DNA of 64,000 bases from Pollenia angustigena (taxonomy: Eukaryota; Arthropoda; Insecta; Diptera; Polleniidae), in the NCBI GenBank assembly GCA_930367215.1, contig OV884060.1, positions 206,711,253 through 206,775,252 of the forward strand, read 5' to 3'. Positions 1 through 11,655 of this stretch are shown here, in pieces (within the stretch, counting starts at the first letter, position 1; every line of letters starts with the position of its first letter). The translations under genes were made by a program, and so were the position numbers. Below the pieces are notes generated by a model that was given only the letters and a program-made list of their open reading frames with translations, did no database searches and had not been told where the DNA came from.

Positions 1-822
1 ATATATATAAAAAATAGGATGTGTGTATGTATGTACGTATGTAACGTATGGACTCCAAAACGGCTGGGCCGATTTGATAACATTTTCAGGGAATCTTCAG
101 AATATTCAGGCGGGTGACACTGTGAAGTCTGATATTTGATTTTTGGCAAAATCCACCATGCACCACCAATGACATCTATATAATTTGGAAAATTTTTTCT
201 TTAAAATTATCGCCATGGTCCAACTTAGATTTATACGAAAAGAAAATTTTGCCCCGCCCACTTTTACGCCCACTTTTTTCGAATTACCTAAAATCAGAAA
301 ACGGCTCCATCGATTTGACAAATTTTTCTTTCAAATGTTCTTATTAATCCATTTTAAGTTTTCATCGAAAGAAACATTTACCACGCCTACTTTTACCCCC
401 ACTTTTTCTATTAAGCGCATAAAGGAGAACGATTTGGACGATTTTTTCTTTAAAATGATTGCCATGGTCCAACTTAGGTTTTTACAGAAAGAAAATTTTG
501 CCCCGCCCACTTTTTCTGATTTACCTTAAATCAAAAAACGGCTCCATCGATTTGACTAATTTTTCTTTTAAATGTTCGTATTAATCCATTTTACGTTTTC
601 ATCGAAAGAAAAATGTACTACGCTATAAAATCATCGCCATGGTCCAACTTGGGCTTTTACGGAAAGAAAATTTTGCCCCGCCCACTTTTTTTCGATTTAC
701 CTAAAATCAGAAACAGCTCGATCGATTTGACTAATTTTTCTTTCAAATGTTCGTATCTTTTTAAAGGATTTTAAAAATCGAACGCAAACATTTTTCCTAA
801 CAACATCTGTCGGCTCGGCTAG
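1..822 (+). mobile_element. Helitron-like non-autonomous repeat, copy 1 (left end cut by window)
   Basis: AT-rich start, a GTATG-rich stretch, then the phrase ACGGCTGGGCCGATTTGAT and several degenerate internal tandem units built on CGCCATGGTCCAACTTAG and TTTTGCCCCGCCCAC. It ends in GGCTCGGCTAG at about 812-822. A second copy at 43949-44791 shows both ends and supports a Helitron reading (TC start, CTAG end, A|T target). The internal open frames come from the repeat units and resemble no known protein, so I do not call genes here. Confidence 0.6.
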
Positions 823-830
823 TCAAGGAC

Positions 831-1119
831 CAAGGCCCATCTATCAGGTCTGCTTACTTGAACAAAAACAAAAAACGACATGTATTTTGTTTGTGTAAAA
901 TTTCTTTTTAGTTGTCAAAAACTTACTACCACATATACAAAGCAAAAGGAAAAAACGTGTATGTGTGGCATACAATAAACGTATGTGTGTGAAAAAACAA
1001 TAAACTTAAACAAACATATACATGCACATGTAAGCAAAATGTAAACAACTTTTGACAACTAAAAAGAACATAAACAATGATCATCAGGCTTCTTGCGCAG
1101 ACCTATTCAATGGGCCTTG
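831..1119. mobile_element. Terminal-inverted-repeat element (MITE)
   Basis: The outer ends CAAGGCCCAT (831-840) and ATGGGCCTTG (1110-1119) are inverted. Further in, TTCTTTTTAGTTGTCAAAA (about 900-918) pairs with TTTTGACAACTAAAAAGAA (about 1048-1067). The right half is repeated at 60735-60909, so this is a dispersed family. No coding capacity is seen. It starts almost directly after the Helitron-like repeat. Confidence 0.65.
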
Positions 1120-1251
1120 AGCAGGACAAACAAAATCGTATTTATTAATAATTTTGTATGTATTTCCAAATATTACTTTGATAATAAAAATTTGTGAAGT
1201 TAAACTTTTAATACAAAATTTCATTATTTTGTTGAAAACTTTGTTAAATTT

Positions 1252-1409
1252 GGGTGTGTGTGAAACGGTAGCAAAGTACTCATGGAAGTAAAATTTGGCA
1301 CTGTTGAGGTGAATAAAATTTCACTAGCCATGGGGGCTAGTATAAATTTTGACATTAGCGTAGAAATTTCAATTCACCATAGAACTTTGCTACGGTTTCA
1401 CACACACCC
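1252..1409. mobile_element. Fold-back MITE, 158 bp
   Basis: Arms GGGTGTGTGTGAAACGGTAG and CTACGGTTTCACACACACCC are inverted with one mismatch and extend to about 26 bp (to AGCAAAGT). The interior is short and non-coding. I could not fix a target-site duplication. Confidence 0.7.
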
Positions 1410-2464
1410 TTTATATCACATTTTGATAAATTTTATTATTTTAGGAAATTAAACGAAAATTTAGATACCTATTTGGTTTTTAGGAAGTTTTAAAAAAATT
1501 CATTGTTTTAAAAGAATTTTCACAATATCGTGAACTGTGGTTCTGATAATATAAAATTTAACATAAAATTCAATTTCAATATAAACCATTTTAAAGGTCT
1601 TAAACGATCATTTACCAATATCTTTCAAATATAGCGTTTAAATCTCATCAAAATATATTATAAATATCTAGTTGAACAAAATTATAGTAAAAGCTTTTTA
1701 AAACTACCAAAATAAAGAAAAATGTCCAACTCAAAGAGAGTGAGAGAGTTTAGCAAAAAAGCTTTTTTTACGATTTGTTTACAAATAAGTCGCCGGTTAA
1801 TAAATTTTAACAATAATATTTTGATTTTATTTGTTAAAGTTGTTTGCCGTTAACGGTTCAAGGTTTCTTTTGCATAAGACGAAATTAAAAATAAAACTAA
1901 CCAAACAAATAAGACGAAGACAACAGAGAAAAAGCTTTCATTGTTGATGATGCACTTTGCGACGCACTGTGAGCACAGTCTTCTGATCTCTTGAATTTTA
2001 TATACAAATTGTTGTTGTATTTTCTTTACTTTTATGTTATTGTAATATTGTTGTTGTGATTTATATTTTTGGTCTTTGAATTTTACTGGTTTATTATAAA
2101 TATTATTAAAAAAAAACATTTCTTTCTTTATCTAGTCTCTTAAAGAAGAGTGTGTTTGGTTGTGTGTTTTTAGGGAGGGGGTTGTGTATGTTTTACTTGA
2201 GTTTAGACAACAACTTGAGTATTTAACTGGAGTATTTAGCGATTATTTAACAGTTTATTCCTCACAGAGGATTGAAATAGTTTAAGGTTTTTAAAAACAA
2301 AAATCTTAAATAAATAAAAACATTAATTTTATAAAATAAAAAACAATCGGCTTAAAACCGTAGTTAGAAAAAACGAGCGAATTATTTTTTAACGCGGGCG
2401 TTAAAATCGACAAAGAAACAAAAATTAAGTAAAACTTAAAAAAAAACTAAATGACCCGGGAGCC
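1410..2464 (+). promoter_or_regulatory. Upstream region and probable 5' UTR of the Trp/Lys-rich protein gene
   Basis: AT-rich single-copy-looking DNA with no recognisable repeat. A GAGA-type run (AGAGAGTGAGAGAG) lies near 1733-1748. The A-rich stretch 2270-2464 leads into the candidate start codon. An upstream ATG at 2451 opens an 11-codon frame ending in TAG just before the splice donor, so it would be a small upstream ORF overlapping the main start. No clear TATA box was found. The assignment depends on the exon 1 call and is inference. Confidence 0.3.
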
Positions 2465-2488
2465 ATGCGGATCCAGCGGAGTCTAGTG
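2465..2488 (+). CDS. Candidate exon 1 of the Trp/Lys-rich secreted protein (8 codons)
   Basis: The eight codons read MRIQRSLV and end exactly at a plausible donor (GTG|GTATGA, donor GT at 2489-2490). The exon phase is 0, matching the phase-0 acceptor at 25281. Joined to the start of exon 2 it gives a basic n-region followed by a Leu/Val/Ala-rich core and an Ala-Leu-Pro segment, which is a good secretory signal peptide. A very short first exon followed by a long intron is common in insect cuticle-type genes. The local base composition (CCGGGAGCC, GCGGATCCAGCGG) stands out from the AT-rich surroundings. The link over 22.8 kb is inferred; another first exon cannot be excluded. Confidence 0.5.
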
Positions 2489-4129
2489 GTATGAATTAAA
2501 GAATAAACTAAATTAAATAAACACAAAGATTATTAACAAATAGGTGAAGTAATTAATTAAAAACTAATAAAAGTGTTGAAATTTATGGATGTTATTAAAT
2601 TATTATTATTAAAAATAAAGAAAAAAAACGGATACAATTAATTTTTTATGTTTAAAGTGTTTACTTTCAATTTCATGGTTGGTTAAATTGTAAAAAGTTT
2701 ATACAAAATGTGTTTTTATTTTAATCAAAAAACGCATATAACACTTAACGAACATTTTAGAGATTTTTTTTTTATATAAAAAAGTACAATAAAATGTTTT
2801 TTTTAGCAAGAAAATTAAATTTAGCCATGCGCTTCTATTTTTAACAAATAAATATTTTTTTTTTATAAATAATTTTTAAAATGAATTTTTTTCTTAATAA
2901 AACTCACTTCCTTTTTCCCATTTAGTTTTGTTTATTTAAGTGAAAAAACAAAAGACTTAAGCAACACGCATTCATTTCTCACGAGTCAGGGCATTTTAGT
3001 TCAAAAGACTTAAGACACAAACTTATAAAACAAATAAAAGATTTTTCATTTTTTTATTTCCATTCTTCATATGAAATTTTAAGTTGAAATATTTAAACCA
3101 TCATGTGTGGAAATCCAACACGTTGTAGGAAACCAACATGAAATTGAAAGTGTGAATTGTCTGAATATAAAAATGATTGAATGTGGTTTGTGTGTATTTG
3201 TGTGTGTCAGCAGTGTTTTTCTTAAAAATGTGATTGTTAATGCAGAAATGTCTAGAAGAAACAATACTGTGAGGAAGTAGAGGAAGTTGTTGAAATGTGT
3301 GTGAGGAAATTTTTTTAATTTTGCTAAGCATTTCATAGATATTTAAAGAGCTGTAGTACAAAATAAATCCGCACAGTGGATTATTATCTGACTTATTGTG
3401 AATTTCAAAATTTTCGTATTAGTCCTTGTATTTAATATTATGTAAACACAATCACATTTTTAGCTCTGTTATTCGTAAACTCTTTCAAATTTAATCAATT
3501 TAATAATAGAATTTAAAATTAAACTTATTTTTAAATCTCAAAGCTGGAATACATACGTTTTGTTATCCTTTTTCGTTATGACCTTGATTTTAAAGCGAAC
3601 TCACCCATTTGTTCCGAACAAAGTTTTAATCCACCTTAAAGTCTTTAACCATTTCTTATCGAAGTAAAACTACTTAAAATATTCTTTTTACAATTTTAGA
3701 CAAAAAGTTCACTATTTTATACAAAATTTTTGCAAACATTTTCTAAAATTCACAACTTTTTATTTGCAAACTATTTCTATTTTATAGCAAAATTGTCCAA
3801 AAGCTTTACTATTTTATAGGAAATGTTGTAAAATTTCAATATTTTGTAGGAAATTTTCTTTAAAATTTCACTAGTTTGTATAAGAAAGAAGCTTTTCAAA
3901 ATTTCTCTGCTTTATTGAACATTTCTTGAAATTTGTCTTCTTTCCAAGATATTTTACGAAAATTTACGAAATGTTTCTCCTTTATAGAAAATTTTATTAA
4001 CTTTCTCCACCTTTTAGGAAATTTTACGAAATTTTTCTTTGCCTAAATTTTTTTCTTTTAGGGAAATTTTGCACACATTTTTTTATGTTTGTTAAAATTA
4101 AAATTTTTTGCAAAACTTTACTAGTTTAT
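2489..4129. other. Inferred intron start; no gene seen
   Basis: First part of the inferred 22.8-kb intron (2489-25280). It is very AT-rich. Between 3660 and 4100 there are many loose variants of the phrase AAATTTTACTATTTTATAGG, a degenerate simple-sequence tract. The open frames at 3079-3361 on the - strand are low-complexity and show no protein features. Confidence 0.5.
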
Positions 4130-4680
4130 TATCAAAATAATTTTTGGGAATACCAAAATTTCAGTGTTTTTATCAAGAATAAAAATTGGGAATTAAGCAC
4201 CTTTTAAATTAAAATTTTGTATTCCCAAAAATTATTTTGATAATAAACTGGCAGTGCACGGCCTGAAAAAACTTAACTAGCAACATGCTTTTGCAAGTTG
4301 TTTTTGTTTTCATTTTGTTTTTCCTTAACCTACTTACAACTACAATTAATGTTGGAAGAATTTCAATCAATTGTAGTGGGGAATGTAAGATGAGATAAGC
4401 CCTCTGTTGTTTATTGTTGATGTGTTTTGTTTAAGCTTTGATATTGTTACAAGTAGAACTGTTGCTTATAATTCTTATACGTTTAACAGTTTTATTTGGT
4501 TTAATATCATAAGTTTATTCTAAAATCTTTATGGATGAAGTTTCCTGACGATCTGGGGTAAGCAACCATTGAAATGCGCATAGGAATAGCTTATCCCATC
4601 AACAATAAATTTCAGTGTTTTTATCAATAATAAAAATTGGGAATTAAGCACGAATAACAAAATCTTTTAAACTTTACTAG
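4130..4680 (+). repeat. Dispersed repeat, copy A
   Basis: Bounded by AATTGGGAATTAAGCACG-type ends near 4190 and 4640-4670. The interior (from GCACGGCCTGAAAAAACTTA to CTTATCCCATCAACAATAA) recurs in reverse orientation at 42965-43640. Copy A lacks the 187-bp insertion found in copy B and so serves as the empty site for it. No coding capacity was found. Confidence 0.65.
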
Positions 4681-4799
4681 TTTTATAAAATGTTGTAAAA
4701 TTTCTCTAATTTATAGGAAATATCTTGAAAATTTTTAAAATTTAAAGAAAATTTTGCAAAATTTCTCCCATTTTGATCGGAGTTTTGTAAACTTTCCTT

Positions 4800-5094
4800 A
4801 TTGTTTTATAGCTACACCACAATAGTGGAAAGTTTGTGCTGAAGTATGTATATAAAAATATTGGTTTTAGTATAATGATCAACTTAAAATCAATATCTGT
4901 ATTGATCTAACTATGTCCGGTAGCCTGTGCGTTCTTTCGTTCGGCTATATGGCTGTCCATGAAAACCTCTCCATATAAACCACCTCCCTAAAACCACTTT
5001 AAGGCGAACAAATCTCATATACCAGATGTAAATACCTCAATAATATTATATGAATCTCTGCCACATAAAGGACGGTGTTCCAGTTAGAAGGTAA
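4800..5094 (-). repeat. Decayed DINE-1/mini-me-like repeat fragment
   Basis: Contains the reversed end signature CACCACAATAGTGG (about 4815) and the phrase GGCTGTCCATG with CCATATAAACCACCTCC, which match parts of the fuller copy at 62459-63024. It is strongly diverged. Confidence 0.4.
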
Positions 5095-5800
5095 CTTCTA
5101 CATGGATGGTGTAGTGTTGTTCATTCAAGGCAGCTGAACTTCAATTTATCGCAAAGACTTCCGGATTACTGTGGCGTATGTCAGGCGGAGATCCTTTCGA
5201 TTAAGGAAGCTATTAAGTGGATCAGATTATCTGCTGAGCTAACGAATGCTGGGGATAATTAACTTATAACCGAGCGGAGATTATGGCCTTGGATACCCCC
5301 TTGACTACCGCTCATCTCTAAACAAGATGGCTGAGCATTTTGACCACAAGATAACGTGGGTCCAAGGGCACAGGAATATACTGGGAAACATTAGGGCGAA
5401 TGAACTTGCTAGACTTGGCACTAACTTACAGGTTTCACTAGATGCACAAAGAGTAGGGGTACCTCTGCTCTGCTGCAATCTCGAACTGTGGCGATCGACT
5501 ATCGATGTTGCTAGCCACAAATAAGCCACGAATGCTGGATGCAGATTTGCCAGGCAATTGTGGGCCTGCATGGATGACGGGCGGCCCATGTCTATGTTAT
5601 CCATGACTAAAACGGAAGTATCACTTTTGGTATCTGTTATAATGGAACACAATCCTATACAGCACCTGGGAGCCAGATGCCGCTGGTAAAACAGTGATAA
5701 TGAGGAGGAGTTCTTTAAACTCCTCCTCTCTCGCTGCCCTGCACTGAAGAGAACGCGACTGTTTAAAACGGTGTGTGCCACCTTTGATGGATTGTATCTC
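5095..5800 (+). pseudogene. Broken 3' end of a non-LTR retrotransposon ORF2 (RNase H region)
   Basis: Fragments of an I/Jockey-type ORF2 C-terminus. An RNase H start (YMDG near 5100), then QAEILSIKEAIKW in a shifted frame (about 5190-5222), then WVQGHRNILGNIRANELARL (5357-5416), equivalent to the family's WVPGHxGxxGNxxADxLA block. The Asp of that block is Asn here, so an active-site residue looks lost. A post-RNase H segment TEVSLLVSVI ... RCPALKRTRL follows at about 5611-5766, with an in-frame TAA after RCRW. Frameshifts and stops make it dead. The family (I, R1, Jockey or LOA) cannot be settled by eye. Confidence 0.75.
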
Positions 5801-6834
5801 TAGCGTTGAACTGGAGTAAATTTTAAACTTCGCTAGAAGTTGGGGCTGGTTCTACGGTGGACGTTTTGTTTAATTGAACTTCATGTAAGTGTGTCAGATA
5901 AGTAATGACTGCCATTTCTACTTTACCTATTCATGGGTCACAAACATTGTATACTTTTAAAAAAATTTGTCTGTAAATACTGTTGTGTAGATTATCAAAT
6001 GGTCGGGCTTGACCGACTATTTTTATTAATAAATTTAAAAAAAAAATGTTTTTTTTTTTTGTTTTCTATTTACAATTTTTCCATTTTTATACCCTTCACT
6101 ACAGGTGAAAAGGTTATATGGGTGATTCTCATTTCAAATGCATTGTGCGTGTCCACTGAAACTATGGTCGAATATTTCATAAAATAAATACCCAATACCT
6201 ATTAAAATGAAATTCCCTGTAGCCTGATTTTAAATGTTATAAATCAATGTACATAAGTTTTTAAATGTAAAACTGTCCATTATTAGGTTAAAGCAAAGAA
6301 CGAAAATACTTGTTTGGCTCTCTTCATACAAAATGACGTGTCCGTTTTGCTTGCTTTCGCTGTTGCACATTAAAAAACTATGAATTTCACAAAGCACTAG
6401 AGTAAATTTACAACCTTTTTAAAATATTTGCATTTGATTTTATTATTTCACTTATCAAATATTTGGAAAAAAAATACTTATTATATATTTTTTAATCATT
6501 TGTTGTTGTCCGCAGTCCTGTGTACTGAGTGTTATTCTTTTGTTGTATGCTTTTTTACTCAGTTAAGTTGTTTAAATCGTATTAACAAAATACACTTTAA
6601 GCCCGGCGTCGATTTGTCATTCTAAATATTAAAAAGTTTTGCACATAAATAAATATTGGTATCCCTTAAAAATGTATTGAGTGTTATCCAAAATTGTTTA
6701 AATTTATTTAAATTGTTTAGTGTATAATTAAGGATACACCTTAATTGTTATAAATTCAGCATAAAGTGTGTATTGTGAAAAAATATGAAATTCGTACAAA
6801 AGTTTATTGAGCGTTACTTTGACAAATTTGTTTA
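5801..6834. other. No gene seen
   Basis: AT-rich intronic DNA. A short fragment at about 6089-6125 (ATACCCTTCACTACAGGTG) looks like a DINE-type end. The small open frames on the + strand (5933-6187, 6428-6625) are low-complexity with no supporting features. Confidence 0.5.
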
Positions 6835-7171
6835 TACCCAGTTAAAACTTCGCCTACAAAATAATGTGTTGTGTATCACATCAACAATAAATTTCAGTTT
6901 ATCAATAGTTTGAAATGGGGATTTAGCACATTTAAACGAAACCTTGTTAATGTGTTGAGTAATCAGAAAGACATTAAAGCACTTCTTACAATTCTTCTAA
7001 AAGAACCTAATGAATTTTACAAGGGATGTCCCAAAATTAACGCATTCAAAAGTATGTCATGTCTTTTTCCCTACATACATCCACAAGAAAGTAGTTATAG
7101 AAGAAAGCTGCTAAATAATTAGTGAAAGAAGCTATTCATTTTGAAAAAGTAGGCGAAGTTTTTACTGGGTA
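6835..7171. mobile_element. Harbinger-like MITE with TTA duplication, 337 bp
   Basis: Ends TACCCAGTTAAAACTTCGCC and GGCGAAGTTTTTACTGGGTA are inverted over about 23 bp. Both sides are flanked by TTA, the 3-bp target duplication typical of PIF/Harbinger elements. The interior has no transposase. The superfamily is inferred from the duplication only. Confidence 0.7.
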
Positions 7172-8237
7172 TTAAATGATGACACAGAAAAATTTATTTT
7201 TCCAATTCAAACAAAAAAATTTTAGAATCAAAAAATTTTTTGTCTGATAAGCAAATTCGCATATTCAAACAATTTATTTGCATTTTGTTTATTGAAAAAA
7301 ACACTGATTTTTTTCAAACAAATAATTTAACTGAATCAAACAAAAATTTTACTGAAATTCATATAAATTTCAAACAAATTATTTTGCTGTATCAAACAAA
7401 AAAGTTTTTGCATAAGCAATGACGCTCACACAAGCAAGCACTGTTGGAGAAGATGAATCAGAGCAGAGCGGCCGGCTGGGTTTGAGACACATTTTGTTGT
7501 TGGAATAATTTTTGAACGAAATTTTTTTATACACACAATGTTTTTTCTTCATCACTCACTGTTGCTGCATCCTTTCCTTTACTATTGAAGAAGAAATGTA
7601 ACCAAAAACAGCGGCAGACCGACTCGATATGTTTTTCGTCATCATTCTATTTTTGTATTTGATGTATTTAACCAAACAGTTTGAAAAAATTGAATACGGG
7701 ATTTTGTTTTTTTACCAACCAGCCAAAAATTTATTTTGTTTCTTATAATGTTGTTGTTGTTTAAATGAGTGAAACTTTTTTTTACCTGCTATTGTTTTTG
7801 TTGTTTTTTTACTACAAACCTCGTCACGATATTTTATCAGTTTTCTTATTGCTGTACTTTTTTAAAGCGTACAAAAATAGACTGCATGTCTTTTTTGTTG
7901 TAGTTCTTATATTTTACATAAAGAAGTGTTGCTTACGATCAAATAAAAAAATGCAAAAAAACGACAACATTAAGGAGCGTTAAATATTTCATACAAAATT
8001 ATGAAAACTTGAAACCAATAACGCGTATATTATATTTTTGAATAGTTGTCAACATTTTTGTTGGTTAAATAAAAATCAAACAAAAATATTAATTGAATCA
8101 GTAAAAAAATTTGTAGAAATTAAAAAAATTTTCAAACAAGCGTTTGTTTGAAAATAATTCGGCAATTATCTTTTCTGTGTATGTAACTTTAGGATGGCAA
8201 AAAAAGTAACCACCAGCAGAAAGGCAGAAACAACATA
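7172..8237. other. AT-rich tract with CAAACAAAAAT-type repeats
   Basis: ACACAGAAAA near 7182 and TTTTCTGTGT near 8168 are inverted and could be the ends of a 1-kb element, with CAAACAAA-rich sequence inside both ends. The middle (7430-7560) is slightly less AT-rich. No convincing gene was found; the + strand frame at 7765-7983 is Phe/Leu low-complexity. Confidence 0.35.
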
Positions 8238-8482
8238 TCGTCGGCTTAATATGCAAACCTGCTAACTCCCTTTCAGCACATTTTACAGGAGAGACAAAAA
8301 ACTTTTTAAATCTCATATTTGTAGCTTAAGAGGAAAACCAAAAATAGAGTTGGATTTACACACTTCAAGACTAAAATTGAAGAAAAAACTACATGCTGGC
8401 CGATGAGGCGTATCTTTCTCTACCACACGGCATCAAAATCTCAATTAACTTAAAAAGTGGATTTAGCATATTAAGCCGACGA
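8238..8482. mobile_element. TA-flanked MITE, TCGTCGGC family, copy 1
   Basis: Ends TCGTCGGCTTAATATGC and ATATTAAGCCGACGA are inverted and flanked by TA on both sides, as in Tc1/mariner-type insertions. Contains the family core CTACATGCTGG ... GCGTATCTTTCTCTACCAC. Related copies lie at 28280-28530 and 54079-55650. Confidence 0.75.
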
Positions 8483-9666
8483 TATATTTTTTTTTTAAAT
8501 TTCTTTCAATAAAAATAATTTGTTTGCTCGGGTGATTACGTGTTGTTTTTTATACCCACACCCAGTGTTGCCACTTTGTGGGTAATTACCCGAATCTGGT
8601 GTAGTTTTTACCCTCTTGGGTAAAGCGTGGGTAATTTCTTCGAGGTGTAGATCAGGTGTAATTTGAAATTGTTTAATTTTTTTAAAAAAATTAATACATA
8701 AATATTAAGATTTAGTCTAAGTGATAAAATTTATACCATTGAATATATTGTTTATCTAAAAAATTTGCAATTTATTAAGCCAAAGTAACTGTTTATTAGA
8801 AAAAACATCAAAATCGCTTATCAAGCAAAATATTGATAGTGAATGGCGACAGTTGCAGTGATTTAAAGCCCGGAGTTTATTGGAAAAAGAAGTTATTCAT
8901 ATTTAAAAACCCTGGAGGAATTTATGTTTAAAATATTACAAAAAGTAATGAATTTGGTTGTTCTTTTAAATAAAGTTAAAACGGATCGGCAATGAACATT
9001 TTAAACCTTCCCTAGATATATGGAAGTAGAACTTATTATTTTATTTTTTATTGATTTATTTCAGGTTTATGGATCTTATTTTAGTGAATTATTTGCGTGT
9101 TTATACCGACATCACCATATGGAAGAGGGTTTATTGAGTTTATGCTGATGAGTGAAACACATGCCGATGGACGTAGCATAAATATCTGAGTTTTCCGTCC
9201 TGCTCGCATGTTGCCTGTGCATGTAAACCTTTAGCGCAAAGTGCAGGTCGCAATTTTTAAAATAATTTGATGTAATTAGTTAGCTACATGCGGATTTGGA
9301 GATTTGTAATAATCGGTCCATAATTTCACATAGATCCCATTCAGTCGTATTATGTTAGTATTTAGACAACATACTTGGCCCAAAAATATTTTATTTCAAC
9401 TAAATTTCTTTAAAGTCTGGCAAAATGTTGTTAAGTCAGAAACTTTAGTTCTTGTTAATATTAAATTAAATCGAATGATGACAACAAAAAATAGAGTTAA
9501 AGCCAACTAAAACTTAATATGCATTTTTTGCCGAATTTCATAGAATTACATTTCAAAATTAATTTCGGAATCGGTCGATATTTGACCATGGCTCCCATAA
9601 AAATACCACTCCTGAAAACAGCTTGTAATGGCATAACTTCCTTAAAAATATTGGTATGCATTAATC
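8483..9666. other. Repeat relics; no gene seen
   Basis: At about 8570-8650 there is a TACCC-rich phrase beginning CAGTGTTGCCACTTTGTGGG that resembles a hAT-type end, but I saw no matching right end. At 8830-9010 + strand peptide fragments look faintly protein-like but are full of stops. At 9195-9290 there is a DINE-type fragment (GCATGTAAACCTTTAGCGCA). Otherwise plain AT-rich DNA. Confidence 0.4.
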
Positions 9667-11655
9667 AAAATAAGAACATTTAAAAAAAATTTTTTTTTTT
9701 AAGAAACGCTTTTCTTAAAAAAGAACATTTAAAAAAAATTTTGCCCCCCCCTAGATTTTATCCTGGCTACGCCCATGTATTCGTGTATTGTCATCGGGAA
9801 TATGTATGACTGCACAGTTTCATCAATTTGCATTGAGTATAAGGCGGTTAAATTAACGTAACCAGATTTGATTTTCCGAAGTAAAGCTAAAGAAAAGGTT
9901 TTAAAAAAAATGTTGCCCCCCCACCCCTATATTTTATCCTGGGAATATGTATGCCTGCAAAGTTTCATCCATTTGCATTGAGTATAAGGCGGTAAAATTA
10001 ACGTTGCAAGATTTGATTTTCCGAAGAGAAGCTAAAGAAAAGGTTTTAAAAAAATTTTGACCCCCCCCTCTAGATTTTATCCTGGGAATATGTATGCCTG
10101 CACAGTTTCATACATTTGCATTGAGAATAAGGCGGTTAAATTAACGTATCACGATTTGATTTTCCGAAGTGAAGCTAAAGAAAAGGTTTTAAAAATGTTG
10201 CCCCCCCCCCCTAGATTTTATCCTGGGTATATGTACGCCTGCAAAGTTTCATCCATTTGCATTGAGTATAAGGCGGGTAAATTAACTTTACAAGATTTGA
10301 TTTTCCGAAGAGAAGCTAAAGAAAAGGTTTTAAAAAAATTTTGACCCCCCCCTCTAGATTTTATCCTGGGAATATGTATGCCTGCACAGTTTCATACATT
10401 TGCATTGAGAATAAGGCGGTTAAATTAACGTATCACGATTTGATTTTCCGAAGTGAAGCTAAAGAAAAGGTTTTAAAAATGTTGCCCCCCCACCCCTAGA
10501 TTTTATCCTGGGAATATGTATGCCTGCAAAGTTTCATCCATTTGCATTGAGTATAAGGCGGTTAAATTAACGTTGCAAGATTTGATTTTGCGAAGAGAAG
10601 CTAAAGAAAAGGTTTTAAAAAAATTTTGACCCCCCCCCCCCTAGATTTTATCCTGGGAATATGTATGCCTGCACAGTTCGTTAGTTGAGCATTGAGAAAA
10701 AGGCGGTCAAAAAAGCATTTTACAAAAAAAAAATTGCCCCCCCCCCTCCCCTAGATTTTATCCCGGCTACGCCCATGTATTCGTGTATTGTCATCGGGAA
10801 TATGTATGCCTGCAAAGTTTCATCCCTTTGCATTGAATATAAGGCGGTTAAATTAACGTTAAAAGATTTGATTTTCCGAAGTGAAGCTAAAGAAAAGTTT
10901 TTAAAAAATGTTGACCGCCCCCCCCCTTGATTTTATCCTGGCTACTTCCATGTATTCGTGTACTGTCATCGCGAATACGTATGCCTGCAAAGTTTCATCC
11001 ATTTGCATTGAGTAAAAGGCGGTCAAAAAAGCATTTTACCAAAAAAAATTTTTTGCCGCCCCCTATATTTTATCCCGGCTACGCCCATGTATTCGTGTAT
11101 TGTCATCGGGAATATGTATGACTGCACAGTTTCATCAATTTGCATTGAGTATAAGGCGGTTAAATTAACGTAACCAGATTTGATTTTCCGAAGTAAAGCT
11201 AAAGAAAAGGTTTTAAAAAAAATGTTGCCCCCCCACCCCTATATTTTATCCTGGGAATATGTATGCCTGCAAAGTTTCATCCATTTGCATTGAGTATAAG
11301 GCGGTAAAATTAACGTTGCAAGATTTGATTTTCCGAAGAGAAGCTAAAGAAAAGGTTTTAAAAAAATTTTGACCCCCCCCTCTAGATTTTATCCTGGGAA
11401 TATGTATGCCTGCACAGTTTCATACATTTGCATTGAGAATAAGGCGGTTAAATTAACGTATCACGATTTGATTTTCCGAAGTGAAGCTAAAGAAAAGGTT
11501 TTAAAAATGTTGCCCCCCCCCCCTAGATTTTATCCTGGGTATATGTACGCCTGCAAAGTTTCATCCATTTGCATTGAGTATAAGGCGGGTAAATTAACTT
11601 TACAAGATTTGATTTTCCGAAGAGAAGCTAAAGAAAAGGTTTTAAAAAAAAAATA
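9667..11655. repeat. Tandem array of about 140-170-bp units with poly-C runs
   Basis: About 13 units. Each has a run of 6-12 C residues, CTAGATTTTATCCTGG, GAATATGTATGCCTGC, TTTGCATTGAGTATAAGG, TTTGATTTTCCGAAG and AAGCTAAAGAAAAGG. Starts of C-runs are near 9743, 9914, 10059, 10199, 10343, 10484, 10628, 10736, 10917, 11056, 11227, 11371 and 11511. The block 9765-10337 reappears 1312 bp downstream (11077-11649) without a difference I could see, including an 11-C run. A short array with the same left edge lies at 58719-59115. Open frames over the array are repeat artefacts. Confidence 0.85.

Noticed and set aside
106..529. 114- and 71-codon frames in the Helitron-like repeat
   Set aside because: They follow the repeat units and recur, altered, in copy 2; nothing protein-like.
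5305..5781. 158-codon - strand frame
   Set aside because: It lies antisense to the RNase H relic, which has family motifs on the + strand.
8570..8650. Possible hAT left end CAGTGTTGCCACTTTG
   Set aside because: No matching right end or duplication found within the window.
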